The notes under the pieces were generated by a model. The model searched no databases. It worked only from the letters and a program-made list of their open reading frames with translations, and was not told the DNA's origin. A DNA stretch of 64,000 nucleotides from Hydractinia symbiolongicarpus (taxonomy: Eukaryota > Cnidaria > Hydrozoa > Anthoathecata > Hydractiniidae). The translations under genes and the position numbers were made by a program. Shown in pieces: positions 11,598 to 25,270 of this stretch. Location: positions 7,316,001 to 7,380,000 of the forward strand of contig NC_079885.1 of the NCBI RefSeq assembly GCF_029227915.1. Reading direction: 5' to 3'. How positions within the stretch are numbered: position 1 is the stretch's first letter; each line of letters opens with the position of its first letter.

Positions 11598-14500
11598 CTA
11601 AAGATTCCAACGACCGAAATTCATTCCGGGAATCCTGCTGCAAACGACACGTGCTGTGCTGGATGTGGCAGCCTTTAAGGATTTTCTTTGAATTGATACG
11701 ATTCCGTGCAATGTATTGCATAACACTTCAGAAAAAGTCATCTTACGGATTTCAGCTCTTTGAGCTGTTGTGAAAACGCCGCGTGCTTCGTAGAAAAATC
11801 GATCACCGTCTCGTAGTCTCTCAAACTGTTTCCTTAAGATGCATTGAAAGGTTGGTCCCAGCATTTTACGGCCCGAATGGTGCTCCGCTATTCCGGCGGC
11901 AAAGATATCTATGTCGTTTGGACTTTTATATAATCTCTTGAATCCGGTAATCACAGATCGTGGCATTGAATGCCTTAAATCAGAGAATCCTTGTAACTTT
12001 TTCAATCCACACACTTTTCGCCACGCCCCATAGGTTCTTAGACCATGATCACGTCCTCTTTGTATGTTTAAAGCTGTCAAATCTTCATGTCGTATTTCTC
12101 CAACAGGAACGAATAAACGTCGAGCAATTCCGAAGGCAAATTTTGTATCAACTACTTGTGATTGATTTGCAAGCAAGCCAAATGCAGTTGGTTCTATACC
12201 GCGTTGACGAAGGCTGGTTGTGTTGAAAAATGAAGCTTGAAGGGAGATATCTGGAAATTGCTGGTCAAAATTTTTATTAAGCTGTGACCATGCGTTTGGA
12301 ACAAGACTGTGACCAAACCTAAAAGCTGCAGCTGAAAAGACATTAAGCAAACTTGTATCAACGTGGCTTTTGTATCCTGGATACCCAGATAAACCAACCA
12401 ATTCAGGCAAAAATTCTTTATAGACAATCCTCTGGTAAATGGCAATATTGATTTTTCTTGCTGTTTCAAATAGTAGATCTTCCGTCCAAGCTTTTCCTCC
12501 TCTTCTCCTCACTCTTCGAAGCCTGCGTGCTATGAAGTTGTGATTGCGTACCCAAATGGTATGCATGGCAGACAGGGCTATGTTTTCATCCCCTCTTTCA
12601 TCACCAACAAGGGAGCATCCCGCAGCATTGTCACATGATGTGTCGGATGCGGGTCTGGCGATGGGGAGTAGACCCGACCGAGTGACTTTCAGCTCACCTC
12701 TGCCTTTAAAGAATAATATAAGTCTTGTGAAAAAATATAATCCTTCAAGTTAAAGTATTTTCAACCTTAACAGTTTATATTTCAAAACTTATTGCAGGAA
12801 GTTAAAATGTCCTTAAGTTATTCTCTTTCTATTGTCAAAAGTAGGAAAAAAAGCGTGAGGGGTGAAAGGAAAAACGAAAAACGATAAAAGAAAAACGAAA
12901 AACAAAACAAAAAAAAAACAAAAAAGAAAAAAGTAAAAACCAAAAACTAAAAAGAAAAAAGTAAGAAGCCTACCATCTAATGTTCTTAGACTTTGAGCTT
13001 TTTTAAAACTATTGCTGTAAACTTGTGAGAGATCAAGATACGATGAAAGTACATTAATTTGTTGTCTTGTTTTTCTGCGACCGCTTTGGCAAACCGGAAT
13101 AGATCGTGCAAAACTAGAGCAGTTTGCTCCATTGTGTTGAAATCGGATAGGAAAGCAAGGATATCTGAACGCTGAGTTTGAAGCACAACTACAAAAAAGG
13201 GTTAATATCAGTATACACAAACTGTAGCAACAACGACAACAATTACGGTACCAACGACAAAAACAACGAAGGTCCATGGTTAGGGTGAACTTAACCGGCG
13301 TAGCTTGAACTTAAACGGGCTAGCTTGAACCATAGTCGCTTAAACAGCTCATGTAATTATCAAACTCGAAATGTGGTAGGTAGGTGAAATCTTACCCGGC
13401 AGAAACATTGCACGAAGGATGTGGAGTTGATCCTACATCGTGATCTATGAATTGACCAAGAGACATAAACATTGCTGACAGTCCCTTCGATGCTCTTTCC
13501 TTGTTTTCCATTTGCACTCTAAATACGGCAGCAGATACCTCATGCGGTGTAGGTACGACAGGTAGGGTTCTAGGGAATCCACGAGGTGTGTCTAATTTTC
13601 TTTTGTCGACATAATCAGCAGCTGCAAAAAAGAATGTTGTGATGACAATTAAAGTTGTCCTGGCGAGAACTTTACGAACCTATAATAATATACCAAACGC
13701 AAGTTAAAAGTAGCAAAATCGTTTTGGAGAGCAATCATATACTGTCTACCCGCAAAATATGCTCAAGTGATGACATGTTTTGTTAACAATTTATTTTACA
13801 ATACTCCCCCCCAAAAAAAATAAAAATAAAAAAATCAATAAAATCAATAAGATATATTAACCTAAATGTAGCGGAGTTAAAGATATCTATAAGCGTTTAA
13901 AGACCCTGAAACCTTAAATAATAACTCAAGGAACACAGAAAAATAGAATGTCGTTGACTTAGACAAAAAAGTGTGTTAACGAAAGTCAGTGTATGTCTTT
14001 GATAAGCTTTTATTTCTGAGTAAACTAATAAATAGATCCCTTAAAATAATTTTAAAACATATTTAGGTTTAATTAAAGGTTAGGGTTCAGCAGAAATAAG
14101 TCTTTGCGCCAATCGCAACTAACGCATATATAATAGTAATTTTTTATTCATTTTGTTATTAGCTGTATAACATCAAAGCCATGCTAAAAAACATGAAATA
14201 TTGATGGACAAAATTGCAAATGCTTCGTTATGCTACATAAGCACGAAATATCCTCGTTCATTTTTATAACAAGTTAAGAACAGGTCGTTATGGAAATATC
14301 GTTTATAACGTAACACTTACCAAGAAGTCTACCCAAAGGAGTGTTTGCTGCTCCCATTGTTCTTCTCTTTAAATTGTTGCATGTTCCATCAATCGTTCGA
14401 AAGGATGTAATATTTGTAAATCCAGTACAACTGGTACATTTTATAACTGGATTGCAGTTGTTTAATGTGTTCACTGTAAGGGAAATGGAGATTGGAAAAA

Positions 14501-14869
14501 GGCAATTCGATATATGGTTAAAAAAATAATATGTTATTTAGCAGCACATTCTCGCTTATAAAATGAGGTTGAGAACAATCAAAATAGAAATGATAAACAA
14601 AAAACAAAGAAACAAAAATAAGAAACAAACAAAAATAAACAGAACCCTAAATAAAAACAGAAGCAGACAAAAAACATTCTTAAGTGAGTATTGCGAGGCT
14701 TCGTGTTGATATTTGTCATTCTTCATTCTTTTATGATTTAGTAGAATGGCATCAAACTAAGTATGATTGGACTTTATAAACAGTTAGAAAACGAAGAATA
14801 CCCACCGTTTCTCTGTGCCAGCACCACAGATACTGATAAGGCAATTGCTAGTTGCAGTAAAATTGACAT
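11598..14869 (-). CDS. Secreted animal haem peroxidase, five exons
   Basis: Exons on the minus strand: 14869-14806, 14473-14321, 13621-13396, 13188-12974 and 12703-11598. All introns are GT/AG, phases agree at every junction, and the total is 1764 bases (587 residues). Residues 1-19 form a signal peptide (MSILLQLAIALSVSVVLA, cleavage before QRN). The peroxidase domain starts with FRTIDGTCNN. The distal haem motif GQFIDHD has Gln129, Asp132 and His133. GDERGDEN carries the distal Arg256 and Glu259, the latter being the usual haem-ester residue. FRFGH carries proximal His351, and RGRDHGL is present. Residue 260 is Asn, so the sulfonium-bond Met of myeloperoxidase is absent. The enzyme would use H2O2 to oxidise substrates outside the cell. 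It resembles peroxinectin/peroxidasin-type enzymes but has no Ig or LRR domains. The subfamily is not certain. The gene looks intact. Confidence 0.9.
12842..12970. repeat. A-rich (AAAAAC/AAAAAG) low-complexity tract
   Basis: It lies in the last intron of the peroxidase gene. A similar A-rich tract occurs at about 14577-14680 in its first intron. Confidence 0.7.
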
Positions 14870-17800
14870 CTTGTGTTCCTCTTTGTATCTTCTCAAGAAT
14901 GATGAGAACTGTGTCCTGGAAGCCGTATTTATGGACTTGACCCACCCCCTGAAAACAACTTTATCAATCAGAAACTAAAATGTATAATAGGTAATTAGCT
15001 GACACTGATCGAATCTCTACATCAAATTACAGAAGTATTGTTTGTTGTGTTGGTATTCATCTTTCAGGGAGCTTAGTTATGGATTATTAAAAAATGTCAT
15101 TTACGTCAGGAGTTTTGTTAGACTTTCTTAGTTGGTGAAGTGAAAGCAAAAGGATGCGACATACGCATGCTGGTTTTTTTAAGGCGTACATTTTCTGTAT
15201 TGGTTTTTGTTGTGGAGGGACAGGGAAATGAATTAAAAATTGTTATTTATATACCTGTTTGATATAAATTTTTACGGAGCCTCGACACTCCTTCCCAATC
15301 TTAGATTTTTAATCTGAAATGACATTTGGATGATTTTTAGTCAGGATTTGTTTTGTCTAAATTTTGTAAAATATCTCCGAAGCTTAATGGTGATTAGAAT
15401 ACAAATAAAATTTATGAATAAGGGAGCTTTTACCGCGGTAATTGCTTAGACACAAAACAAGAGTTAGCTCGGTGGAACGTATAAGCCTTAACATAATTCA
15501 ACCTCTCTAACTAAGAAATTTTATTCTAGTGATTCTTAAGGCGGAAGGTTCAAATATCCTTGGAGATTCTTGGAAGTTTCAATTTTATATCATTATATAA
15601 AAGGCGTACACATCATTGTGAGAGAGGAATTATGACTTTTGGTTATTATATGTTTCTATTAAAGAGTTTTAATATTTGATTCTTGTGTCATTTAGGAACA
15701 TATTTCGGACCAAAAGATGTATTGATATTTCTAAAAAGCAACGTTTTCCTTTCCGTTTCCTAATTTTTAAGACCTTTCCGAGGCTGTAGTCTGCATTACT
15801 GCATAATGCAGAAATAGGGAAATACGATGCTAATGCTTTATAAGAAAGCTTAGACGCAAAGAAATATCTTAGAGTAGACCCTGAATAAAAATCAACCAAT
15901 GAGTATAAAATCATAAGCATATCTTACTCCATGAAGCAGTCAGGGGATCAATTACGTTTATTTGGGTAGGTTAAATTATTTCCCTAAAACATAAAAGAGT
16001 TCTCCGATATGGACCAGGTGAGCAAATAAAATAAAGTAATCCAATCAAAAATGAAGTTCGTATCCTGACGTAGAAAATCTGTTTGCGGCTAAACGTTTTT
16101 TTCGTCAAGTGTTCCGATTTTTCGATGGTAAATCACATTGAGAACTGATATAAGGAAGTACAAAAAATATCAATACAGCTACCATTTATCGCACGATAAC
16201 TTTGCATGCGGTAGTCAATAACGCATACCCAGCAGTTTCGCTTCTTATACAAAAGAGAGATTACTTGCTGGCAAAGGGAATTCAAAAACCTTCGGTGTTA
16301 TTTGATTAATATGTCTATTATCAGGTAAATATAACTTATTAAATTGATCTACGATCAAAGTTCACACAGAGTCCGTGTTAAGGAGAACAAAATTAATTAA
16401 CCCATCTGAAAGTATCGTAAAAATTTCTATATCACATGTATCTATTAAATCTTAAGTTGGAAAATTTCGTCATTTAAGTGCGTTTCCTTGGAAAGGTAGC
16501 TATTGCTAAAAAAACTAATTTCTAGGTGTTTTTAAAAAAACATAGACTTCGAAGACTCTTTCTTCCTACGTTGTTTTATAGTATAACGTTTTAAAACACG
16601 CCCACCTGATCAGCGGGGTGTTTATGGTATTGATGTTTGACACTGATCGTATGAGAAACTTCATACAACAGAAAAAACAACAGGAAATTGTAACGAAAAA
16701 GCCCAAACAAATATAAAAACAATATAAAATTAATTTACGTAGGCAAGAGATGAGGCAATGTTGGAGGGGCGGAGAAAGGGGGAACAGGGGGAGGGGTGCA
16801 TAAATTTAGCTAAATTGGCTAATTTAGATGACATTACTTATTTATTTTACTGTTTTCTTTCAATAATTTAACCGGGTGTAATTCCCGCAAGTATCAACCA
16901 AAGTTCATTACTATACTGATAAAAAGTGTGTATATATGGTTACTGAGGTTAAATACGGTTCACAATTAATATAGTTACTAAAGGCCTGATAACCTTGTGG
17001 TTACGTTGTGTGCTGAGTTGGTCGTGACTGTGACTGCAATAATTTAATATGTTACTGTTCCGCCTTTAATGCTTGGTCAAAAAAATTGATGTCTCTGGCA
17101 CGCATTTTTTTTAGTGGCCGTATGTTTTGTTAATTGTGAAAACAGCTAACTTCCGTGTAAGGGTGTTGTATAATGTGATAGCTTTTTAAGTTTTTGTTCA
17201 ATATATTGCTTTATAGGCGATAAAAGAGCCGTGCTATGAGCGCTTCCTGGGAATAAAATACTGACCAGATTTGAAGGACGAATCTGTTTAAGAGAAGGAA
17301 GTCACTATATTAATTGTTTTTAGAGATGGTTCTGTTACCGTTAAAATGTTCTAACAACTCTACCGAGAATCTAGGCAATAGCACTAGTAGCATAAGGGAA
17401 ATTAAAAATAAATTTTGATAAAAAGTATAGCAATTTCGCGTAAGTATATTTTAGAATTGTTCCAATTTTATTATTCAGTTAGAAGAAGTTCAGAATGTAT
17501 GGACTATTGATGACAATGTTTCCAGGCGTTGATAAATTTCATGCTGTGAACTTTTATATAACGCTTTAGATATAGAATCCAGTTGCTTAAATAGTAAACA
17601 AAGACGTGTTTTTATTCTTCATGGGCACCATGTGCACAGTATAGTTTAAATATTTAGTCGTGGCATATATTTGATGATGCTTTAACTAAAAATGTGAAAC
17701 GACTAAATAGAAGCGATTCACATGTCCAAAACCGTCGGCAGAGGTATGAAAATGAAAGGAGATTATTTTAGTAACATGGGAGGACCCACTACGATTAGAT

Positions 17801-20140
17801 CCGATTTGCCAGTGAAACTATTTACCAATTTCATTTCTAGAGCTACATTAAACTTTTCACTCTCTTTATTCATTCTCTGGAGTCGAGATAGTTCACTTTT
17901 AGGCATTTACAATTCTTGTTACTTTCAGTTTTGACAAAAATTTAAAAATTTATAGTAAAAAAATAGGAAATGTGACAAATGTTGCAAAAAGTGGGATAGG
18001 TCTCTCTAGGTTTATATGACAAACTAAATTTTACTCGTTGATGTTAACACCACGCAAGAGATTTTAGGTGCTAATTTCTTATAAATTTTTAATTAATTTC
18101 CAAGTGCGTTAAAGCATTACTATCCGCCAAAACATCTAACCTGCAACAGTTTATGTGGAAAGCCACAAGAAAGACCACTTTTTAATTTAGGCATGAATTG
18201 TGACTTTATATATCAATAACAGAAAATAGGTCAAATTTAGGTTAATTCGAAAGTTCTTTATAATGTCTATCGTTTTGGCGTTCGATGATATGGGATAAAG
18301 TATAAGGCTAAATGTTACGGCTGTCAAACCACATAGATCCTGCAGGACTAAAATTTCACCTAAATAATACACATATGTAAAATCAGTTAAATATACATTT
18401 GATTCGGTGTAACCATAAGTATTTGGCAAAGAATGATTACCCAGTGAGAGAATCAGTGAGGTCCAACAAATTAATTGCTATACCATGGCTGTAACAACAG
18501 TTTAATGTTGATCAAGTCGTCATCATAAGCATCAATGTTTACATTCCACTGGGGAAGATATTTCGAAGCTTCCATAAATTTGTAAATTGAAGGTACGAGT
18601 TTTCCTGCTTCTTTTTTAGCGCAGTAAGGTTGTTTATTTTAAAATATTACCAACTAGTAGTGGCAAAGGATTAAAAAAATAGTTAAAGTTGTATCGATAT
18701 TAAATGTATAATCGAGAGACCAAGTAAATCTCTTAGGATTGTTTTAAATTTCCGTTTTAGATAAATGTTGATTTTACCTTAATCACTTCCTACTTGTGCT
18801 TTGATTGGTAGTTTTCCTGTTGTCTGCGGAAATCCTGAGAAATTTAATAGTTAGAGAGTAGACGAAGATTGAGATTATCCATTTTGAGAAAAAATCCAAA
18901 AGGTTTGTCTTAAAACTGGAGCCACCACGGACCAGGGTAGAAAATTTATCTTGATGTAATTTCGAGAAAATATAATGCAGGCGTTATTAATTCCATTATC
19001 TTGTATTACATATTAACGCTGTCATTAAGTTCTTGCTGTTTACCTATTGTTCTCTAATTTAAGATCTTATTAAAGGGCATGGGGATTCAAAGAAACAATG
19101 AAATTTATCAACCTGTTTGTGAATTAACTCGTATAGGTAATTCACCTACTTCTTTTTGTTTGTGCAATAATAATATGAAAGTATTTCGCGCGAATTAATT
19201 TTCTTTTACAAATGAAATGAGAGGAAAATATTAAAATGCAGGTTTTGAGACAATATAGAAGTGTGTTTCTTTTATATGGGCTGTACAATTCCTGTTTGAA
19301 GTTTTTTTTTGGAAAATTATCAAATAAAAAAAATTGACACTTTTGCCGCTCTTCGATCAGTTTTGGTTCTTACGAGGTTCTTGATAATGACACATTTCTG
19401 TCCAAGATTGCACGTGGACACAGCAAATTTCCTTTGCATACTATTGTATATAACATTATAAAAACATCATTAAAGCGAGTTTTTGCAGATTTCCACAAAA
19501 ACAATATGATTCTGCCAGACACATTGCTAAGTAAATTAGTCTGACCAATGGTTTTTTTACTACAGATATGCATTTTTTTTAATATTTTGCTTGCATGTTT
19601 ATCAATGCTGAAACAAACTCTTTCAGTGTCAATTTCTGTTTCATTATGATTCCACGCGATAAGAAGGTTAGTTTGGCTCTAAAAATAAAACTGATGCTTT
19701 ACTCGGCTAGCACGACAATGGCTGTTTATAAAAAACATCACTTTCTGTGTTTTAAAATTGTATTATTCTGTTTTTCATAATAACATAGAAAACGTGTTTA
19801 TAGGTGAAATACCTCCAACTGAGAGTCGATTAAGCATTTAACTAGTAAAAAATGATTCGAATTTTAACGTAACGTATGCTTAATTTTAAGTTTCACAAGA
19901 CCGAGCCAAAAGTCAGAGTACCAGGAAGTATGAGAAAATCACTTCAAGTATATTGAGCCTGGATAAGTCACGAGTCTCTAATTTGTCTTCACATTTAAGG
20001 TGTTTTTTAACGTTCTTTCTCGTTTCTTTCTTTTGACAAACCCACAAGTAAATATAACACCTCACTAATGAAAAAAAACTCCCACTTTTAAAATATGTAC
20101 CTTGCACTTTAAATTCGCCAGTCGTAGGCTTTATGTACCA
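14870..20140. other. Long gene-poor stretch
   Basis: This begins upstream of the peroxidase start. Open frames are short and unconserved in character, and I see no splice-framed domain. Small undetected exons cannot be excluded by eye. Confidence 0.4.
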
Positions 20141-20144
20141 ACTC

Positions 20145-20285
20145 GTAAAGTTAGTGTACAAACTCGTAAATTACAACTCGTAACTGGTGTTTTAAAAACA
20201 AAAATGAACTCGTAACTTGTGGATTTAATGTACCAACTCGTAACGGACAACTCGTAACTCGCAACTCGTAACTCGTAACTCGTGG
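20145..20285. repeat. Tandem AACTCGTAAC-type short repeat
   Basis: About a dozen copies of AACTCGTAA, AACTCGTAAC or AACTCGCAAC occur, at first separated by short unique pieces and becoming contiguous near 20235-20285. Confidence 0.75.
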
Positions 20286-20385
20286 TTTACCAAACAGCAG
20301 TATATTTTGCGACTTATCTAACGAGAAGGAAAACCTTAGACTTAAGATATTGCAAGAAAGGAACAGAGTTCGAAGGCTGTCTCTA

Positions 20386-20511
20386 CCAGGGACGGCGCCA
20401 CTAGGGGGCTGGGGAGGCTTCAGCCCACCCCGCTCCACTTTTGTGCCAAGTAATAATTTTTTATTTTCTGCCAATAAGTGTTTCTACCACTGCATGAAAA
20501 TTGATGTTATC
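20386..20511 (+). repeat. Dispersed repeat, copy 1 (GGCGCCACTAGG type)
   Basis: It starts CCAGGGACGGCGCCACTAGG, has a GGCTTCAGCCC segment and an AAGTAATAATTTTTTATTTT segment, and ends in AAAATTGATGTTATC. An inverted copy lies at 60268-60409. The class is unknown; it may be a MITE or the end of a larger DNA transposon. Confidence 0.7.
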
Positions 20512-21051
20512 TAGCTAGAAAACCTGCAGGCTATGTGATCGATTACATGTGGGTATTGTAGAAACCGCGACCAGCGCTTTTGTGAAGAAGTTAACTTGAC
20601 CTAGAAAAGTTAGCTTTTGCAGCCTAATGGTTTATACTGTAAAAACCCTGATGTTGCTTAGCGGTTTCGCAAAATACCTCTAAAACATTTATTTGCAGAA
20701 ATACTACGTCTATATATCTTATAACCAACGAAAAAATTCTAGATTTGAAGAGTTTGAGTTTTTTAAGAAATCGGGTTAGATTATATTTTCAAATCAACTC
20801 AAATCAAATTAGTGAGAAGATTTTGTCACTATATAAGCAGAACATGGACAGATTTTCACAATGCTTTGATTAAACGCTATTGTTTTAATTGGTCGCCCTT
20901 CTCTTCGAATAAACGCCCCTCTTTAAACTTTAAAAACAACCATCTCGATATTGAACCCCTTCTAAATATCCTTTCTTAAACGAATTCAAATCCAATCTTC
21001 TTCAGTGAAAACTAACACAAACACATTTTTTAATATTGTAGTCTACTAACT

Positions 21052-21150
21052 GTCAGCGTTGGTGTACAGCGTTTCCCTCGGAAGATCGTGGGTTTAATTC
21101 CTGGCCTAAATATGCTATAGATCATAAAGGAATAAAATGTTTTTATCCAT
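21052..21150 (+). repeat. Possible tRNA-derived SINE relic
   Basis: The stretch GTTGGTGTACAGCG resembles an A box and GGGTTTAATTCCTGG resembles a B box, about 40 bases apart. It does not fold into a convincing tRNA by eye, so a SINE relic is more likely than a tRNA gene. Confidence 0.35.
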
Positions 21151-22384
21151 AAAAACATTGGAATAGGAACAATTGAATAAGCACTTAATGTGGTCACGGA
21201 TTCTTTATCTCAAACAACAGCTTGAAATGCAAAAAGACTCCTCTTTACAGAACTGTAATTTATAACAGTGCCAATAAGCTTCGAAGAGATTTCCACCTGG
21301 GTAAGTAATCGTAAAAGCTAATAGATAATGTTTAATCAAACATGGCTCGCTGCAATGACTAATTGATTAGTCCGTAACACGGACAGAAATAATAATTTTA
21401 CTGACAGTAGTTAGTAATCAACTGATAATCTCGTGATTTAGCTAGCATGTACAAATTTACGAATCAGTATCGCTATTATTATTGTATCAATAACGAAAAT
21501 ATATATGATAACCAGCAAATCAAGTTTTAAAAAATGTGGGAGGTTACCACCAGAAAAACACTTTTTGCGTTTACTTACATCATAAAAAGGTTGATACCCT
21601 TTTCAAAAAAAACGCCCACCTCAAAAGAAAACGCCCCCTTAGCTTTCTGCTTTAGAGGAATGGACTCTAGGAAGCTGCGTTTTAAATGTCAAAGCTATTT
21701 ATGTGAGGACATGTTATGTATTTGCAGTTTTGTCTGCAACCTTTCAGCTAAATTTGGTTTTAGTATTCAAATAATGATGTCTGGTCTAGGTAAAGGGAAA
21801 AGATAACCTATCATTTTCAATAACATCTGATATGACGGTAATATTACATCTTTAACTTTTAATAGCAACTGGTTAGATAATATTTCTATCTTCTAAGTAA
21901 TCATATATTCAGCAAAAGCGGGACACTTGTCTTAATTAAGTTGTCTGGAACCTGTACATGGTTCACACATCATATACCATATGCCTTTTTATCTGTTTAT
22001 CTGTTTATAATAGACACTTTTTCAAAAATTAGCCGATATACGATAAAAGCTTTATAAAATTTTACTTTAAGGGAACACCTACATAGCAGCACTATACACA
22101 ATCCAATCTTTATTTTTAAAATGTTTTTTTTTTCAGGAAAGAGAGAAAATCCTTTTTTAAATAGTCCTTTTAATCGTAGCAGAACCAAATTTAACCTTTG
22201 TTTTAACAATTTCTACCTTGAAATTTGTGTTTGGTCACATCTACCCCGAGCACTGGGACCACCTTAGTCACGAAAACTGGGTCCCCACAATGTCGAAATC
22301 GTGGTTCCGGCATTGTAGTACAACAATCTTTACAGAGAGTACACATTTTTATGCTTTTAAAAACATATCAATCCTGAAAAGGTA

Positions 22385-22515
22385 AATTCGCGAAAGTTAA
22401 TCTTCGCGAAATGTTTGGAAAAACAAACCAAGGGCTCGAAACGAACTGAAAGTGCGGAAAAGTACTCTCAATTCGCTAAAATAACTCTGCGCCAAAATTT
22501 ATTTTTCGCGAAATG
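22385..22515. repeat. Cluster of TTCGCGAAA-type words
   Basis: Several TTCGCGAAA or AATTTTTCGCG words occur here. Similar words are seen near 11150, 32000-32260, 41280-41360 and 46370-46440. This suggests a dispersed A/T-rich repeat with a CGCG core. Confidence 0.45.
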
Positions 22516-22960
22516 AAAATTGTTAACTTTGAAAGCTGGTACGAATGCTCGAAAAACTTTAAGAATGAATTTTAAAAATGGAGTCTTTGGAGTGAACAAC
22601 AGTGAAAAGTTAAAAAGAACTCTACGTTACAACATATTTAAAGAAATTTACGAGCTTTTGATTTAAAAACCGCAAAATACAAAATCATGCCGCATTGAAC
22701 GCAATATTTCTCGTGTTTGAAGCTACACGATATGTTGAAAACTTTGACACCTAAAACTTTTCCGTCAAACCCCTGATAGTTTAAGTTATTAAAAATACAA
22801 CCATGTTGTGATATTATAACTCACAATAAAATAAGATCTAGCCACAGCGAAAGACATTCTGGACGGATTATATTTATCCAATTACGTTAATAAACATAAG
22901 GTTATATTGAAATCCATAGTCATATAAGTTTGTGGTCGTAAAGTTATTTAAAACAAGAAA

Positions 22961-23039
22961 AGTAGAAGCAATTTACTTCCTTTGAAATACTTAATTCATG
23001 TTGAATTAAGTATTTCAAAGGAAGTAAATTGCTTTTACT
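22961..23039. repeat. 79-base near-perfect palindrome
   Basis: The arms 22961-22998 and 23002-23039 are inverse complements over 38 bases with one mismatch, around a 3-base loop (TGT). A further direct copy of ACTTCCTTTGAAA follows at once. Confidence 0.9.
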
Positions 23040-23529
23040 TCCTTTGAAACATTCACACGAAACATTCTGCCTACTATAGTGGAGATTAGGAATTTAGCCC
23101 CATAATTTTAACAACTTGGATGATAAATTAAATCAAAAAGAAGGCATTTTACGTTTTGTTTTATAAGAAAAATTAAAGTTTAACTGAGACTGAATGTGCT
23201 TATTTTTTTTTTTTTTACACTTTTGGTGTGTCGAACGTATAACTAGAGATTTTATGCGTGCGCATGCGCTAACTAAAAAGCTTGCGAGCTTTTTTGCGCT
23301 AAAGCAGAAAATTTCAGTCAAATGAAAAGAAATCTCTAGGCGTGCTACAACATCAGGTAAAAATTAAAACCTTGCAGTTATGCTCTCGCGTTACGTCTAG
23401 TATGTCACGGGATTCCGGTAGGCTGTTGACTAGTTGGGCTGAAAAGAAACTTTGAAAATTTCAGAATAAATCCAATTCAGGAAACATAAAATAGATTGTA
23501 TCTTCTTCCCAAGCCGCCGTTTTGTTCCC

Positions 23530-23940
23530 AGGGCCTGTCGCTTAAAACTGTTAGAACAAGTTTATCAAATTGGAAAAAAGGGCTGGGAAATAGGTAGGGT
23601 CTACCTGCCGGTTCTCCATTGAAAAGCTTATGACACGTTTTCTCACACCCCTGCTTCCCTGTTTCTCTCTTTTTTAAATCCGTTAAAGCAAGTCCATCAA
23701 AACGGAAAAAAGGACATGGAATTAGGTATGGTCTGTCGGCTTGTTTTCCATTAGGCAGCTTATGACACGTTCTCTCACACTCCTACTTTTTTGTTTTCCT
23801 CTTGCTTAAAGCTGTTAAAGCAAGCTCATCAAATCGGAAAAGGACTGGGAAATAGGTACGGTCTATCTGCCTGTTCTCAATTAAACAGCTTATGACGAAT
23901 TCTCTTACACCACTGCTTCCTTGTTTTCGTCTCTGTTTGT
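23530..23940. repeat. Tandem repeat, about 131-base unit, three copies
   Basis: Each unit contains GTTAAAGCAAG, then ATCAAA..GGAAAA, then a GG..ATGG/TGGGAAATAGGTA segment, then CAGCTTATGAC, then CTCACAC and a CTTCCTTGTTT segment. The GCTTATGAC word occurs at 23626, 23758 and 23888, so the spacing is 132 and 130. The units differ by substitutions, so the array is old. Confidence 0.85.
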
Positions 23941-25270
23941 ATGCAATAGTGTTTTTGATATTGATTGCAACACACCGCCCGCGTAGTTTCCAATGTAATT
24001 TTCTTATCTACGATAAACTTTCTTTTCTTTGTGGCACTGGTTATTTACTCTCATGAACTCCTTCAACGTTGACAAAGGTAAAAAGTTAATCAGACATAAG
24101 AAGATTTGAATTAAATTACTATTTCAATAACTAATTTAATTCCATTTATTTGAGTGTCTATTTTTATTGATATCGCTGATAAGTAGTGTGAAGCCAATCT
24201 CACACACAGGGCTTTTTTAAAAGTTTTTTATAAAGCATTTCAATGTCACAAACCTAAAATGACCTGGAGGACAGGCTGAGGTAAAGCTGAAATCCTTTTA
24301 AATCTCCGCTACATTGGGAGAAAACAAAAAATGACTCATGTTTTCTTAGTTGATAGCTCAACATAATTAACCTAAACATATTATGTATTTGACACGGATA
24401 TCAATTATTCTTTGCATCCTCGTCCACAGAATTTGTTGCCTGATGTGTACAAAATCTTAACTTGATTTAACTTTAGAAAGACCAGCTACAAAGTTGTGTC
24501 CATTGCTGTTAAAAAGTTGTTTTTCTGGTTTACCATACCATGCCTCGTTTTCAAGGGGAGGTTCAAATATGGAAAATAAGCAAATGGCTGTAGCAAGTTT
24601 TTAAAAGAAATATTGTTTTCACAAGTTTGTAGTCAACACCTTCTAGGAAATTGCTTGCCGCAAAGTCGATAAAACAATATATCGCATTTGCTATTTTGTG
24701 TTTCCGTAACATGGCTTTTGCCTGGCTAGCAGATGCAAAGAATAGTCAGAATCGAAAGAACTTTATAAGCAGCTTTGCACTGGGCTGACTGTTATTCCAA
24801 TTTCTCCATTGTTCTACTCAAGAAGCCTATTGTATTAGACCTAAAGTCTCTTATAAAATACTGAGGATTTTCAACATAATCACTTATAAGATGTACATAT
24901 TTGAGATGGGTTATTTCTGACATTGTTATTATCCGTGTTGTGACTGTTGGTGTTCTTACTGTTGGTTTTGTGAGTATTGGTGTTGTGAGTGTCAATGGTG
25001 TGAGTGTCATTGTTGTAACTTTCTATCAACTAGATTTTGCACCTTGAAAGCTGTTCTTTTTTTATTTTGTGTAAGATTTGACATTTGACATTTTGTGTAA
25101 GATTTTAAGAACATTTTTTTTGTATATGCATTGCTTACGTCAGCAAAACATCTAAAGCAACTTATTTTTTAATGGCTTTTTGCCTAAGTGGATTTTTCCA
25201 CGGGCCTTATCGACTAGTCTCTATATAAAAAGCTTGTACCAGGTAATGATTTTGGCACTAGCCCTAACAG

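Noticed and set aside
12813-13277. Long open frame overlapping peroxidase exon 4
   Set aside because: Only 12974-13188 of it is coding. The rest is intron, including an A-rich tract.
22961-23039. microRNA precursor
   Set aside because: The 3-base loop and near-perfect 38-base stem do not look like a usual precursor. Kept as a palindrome.
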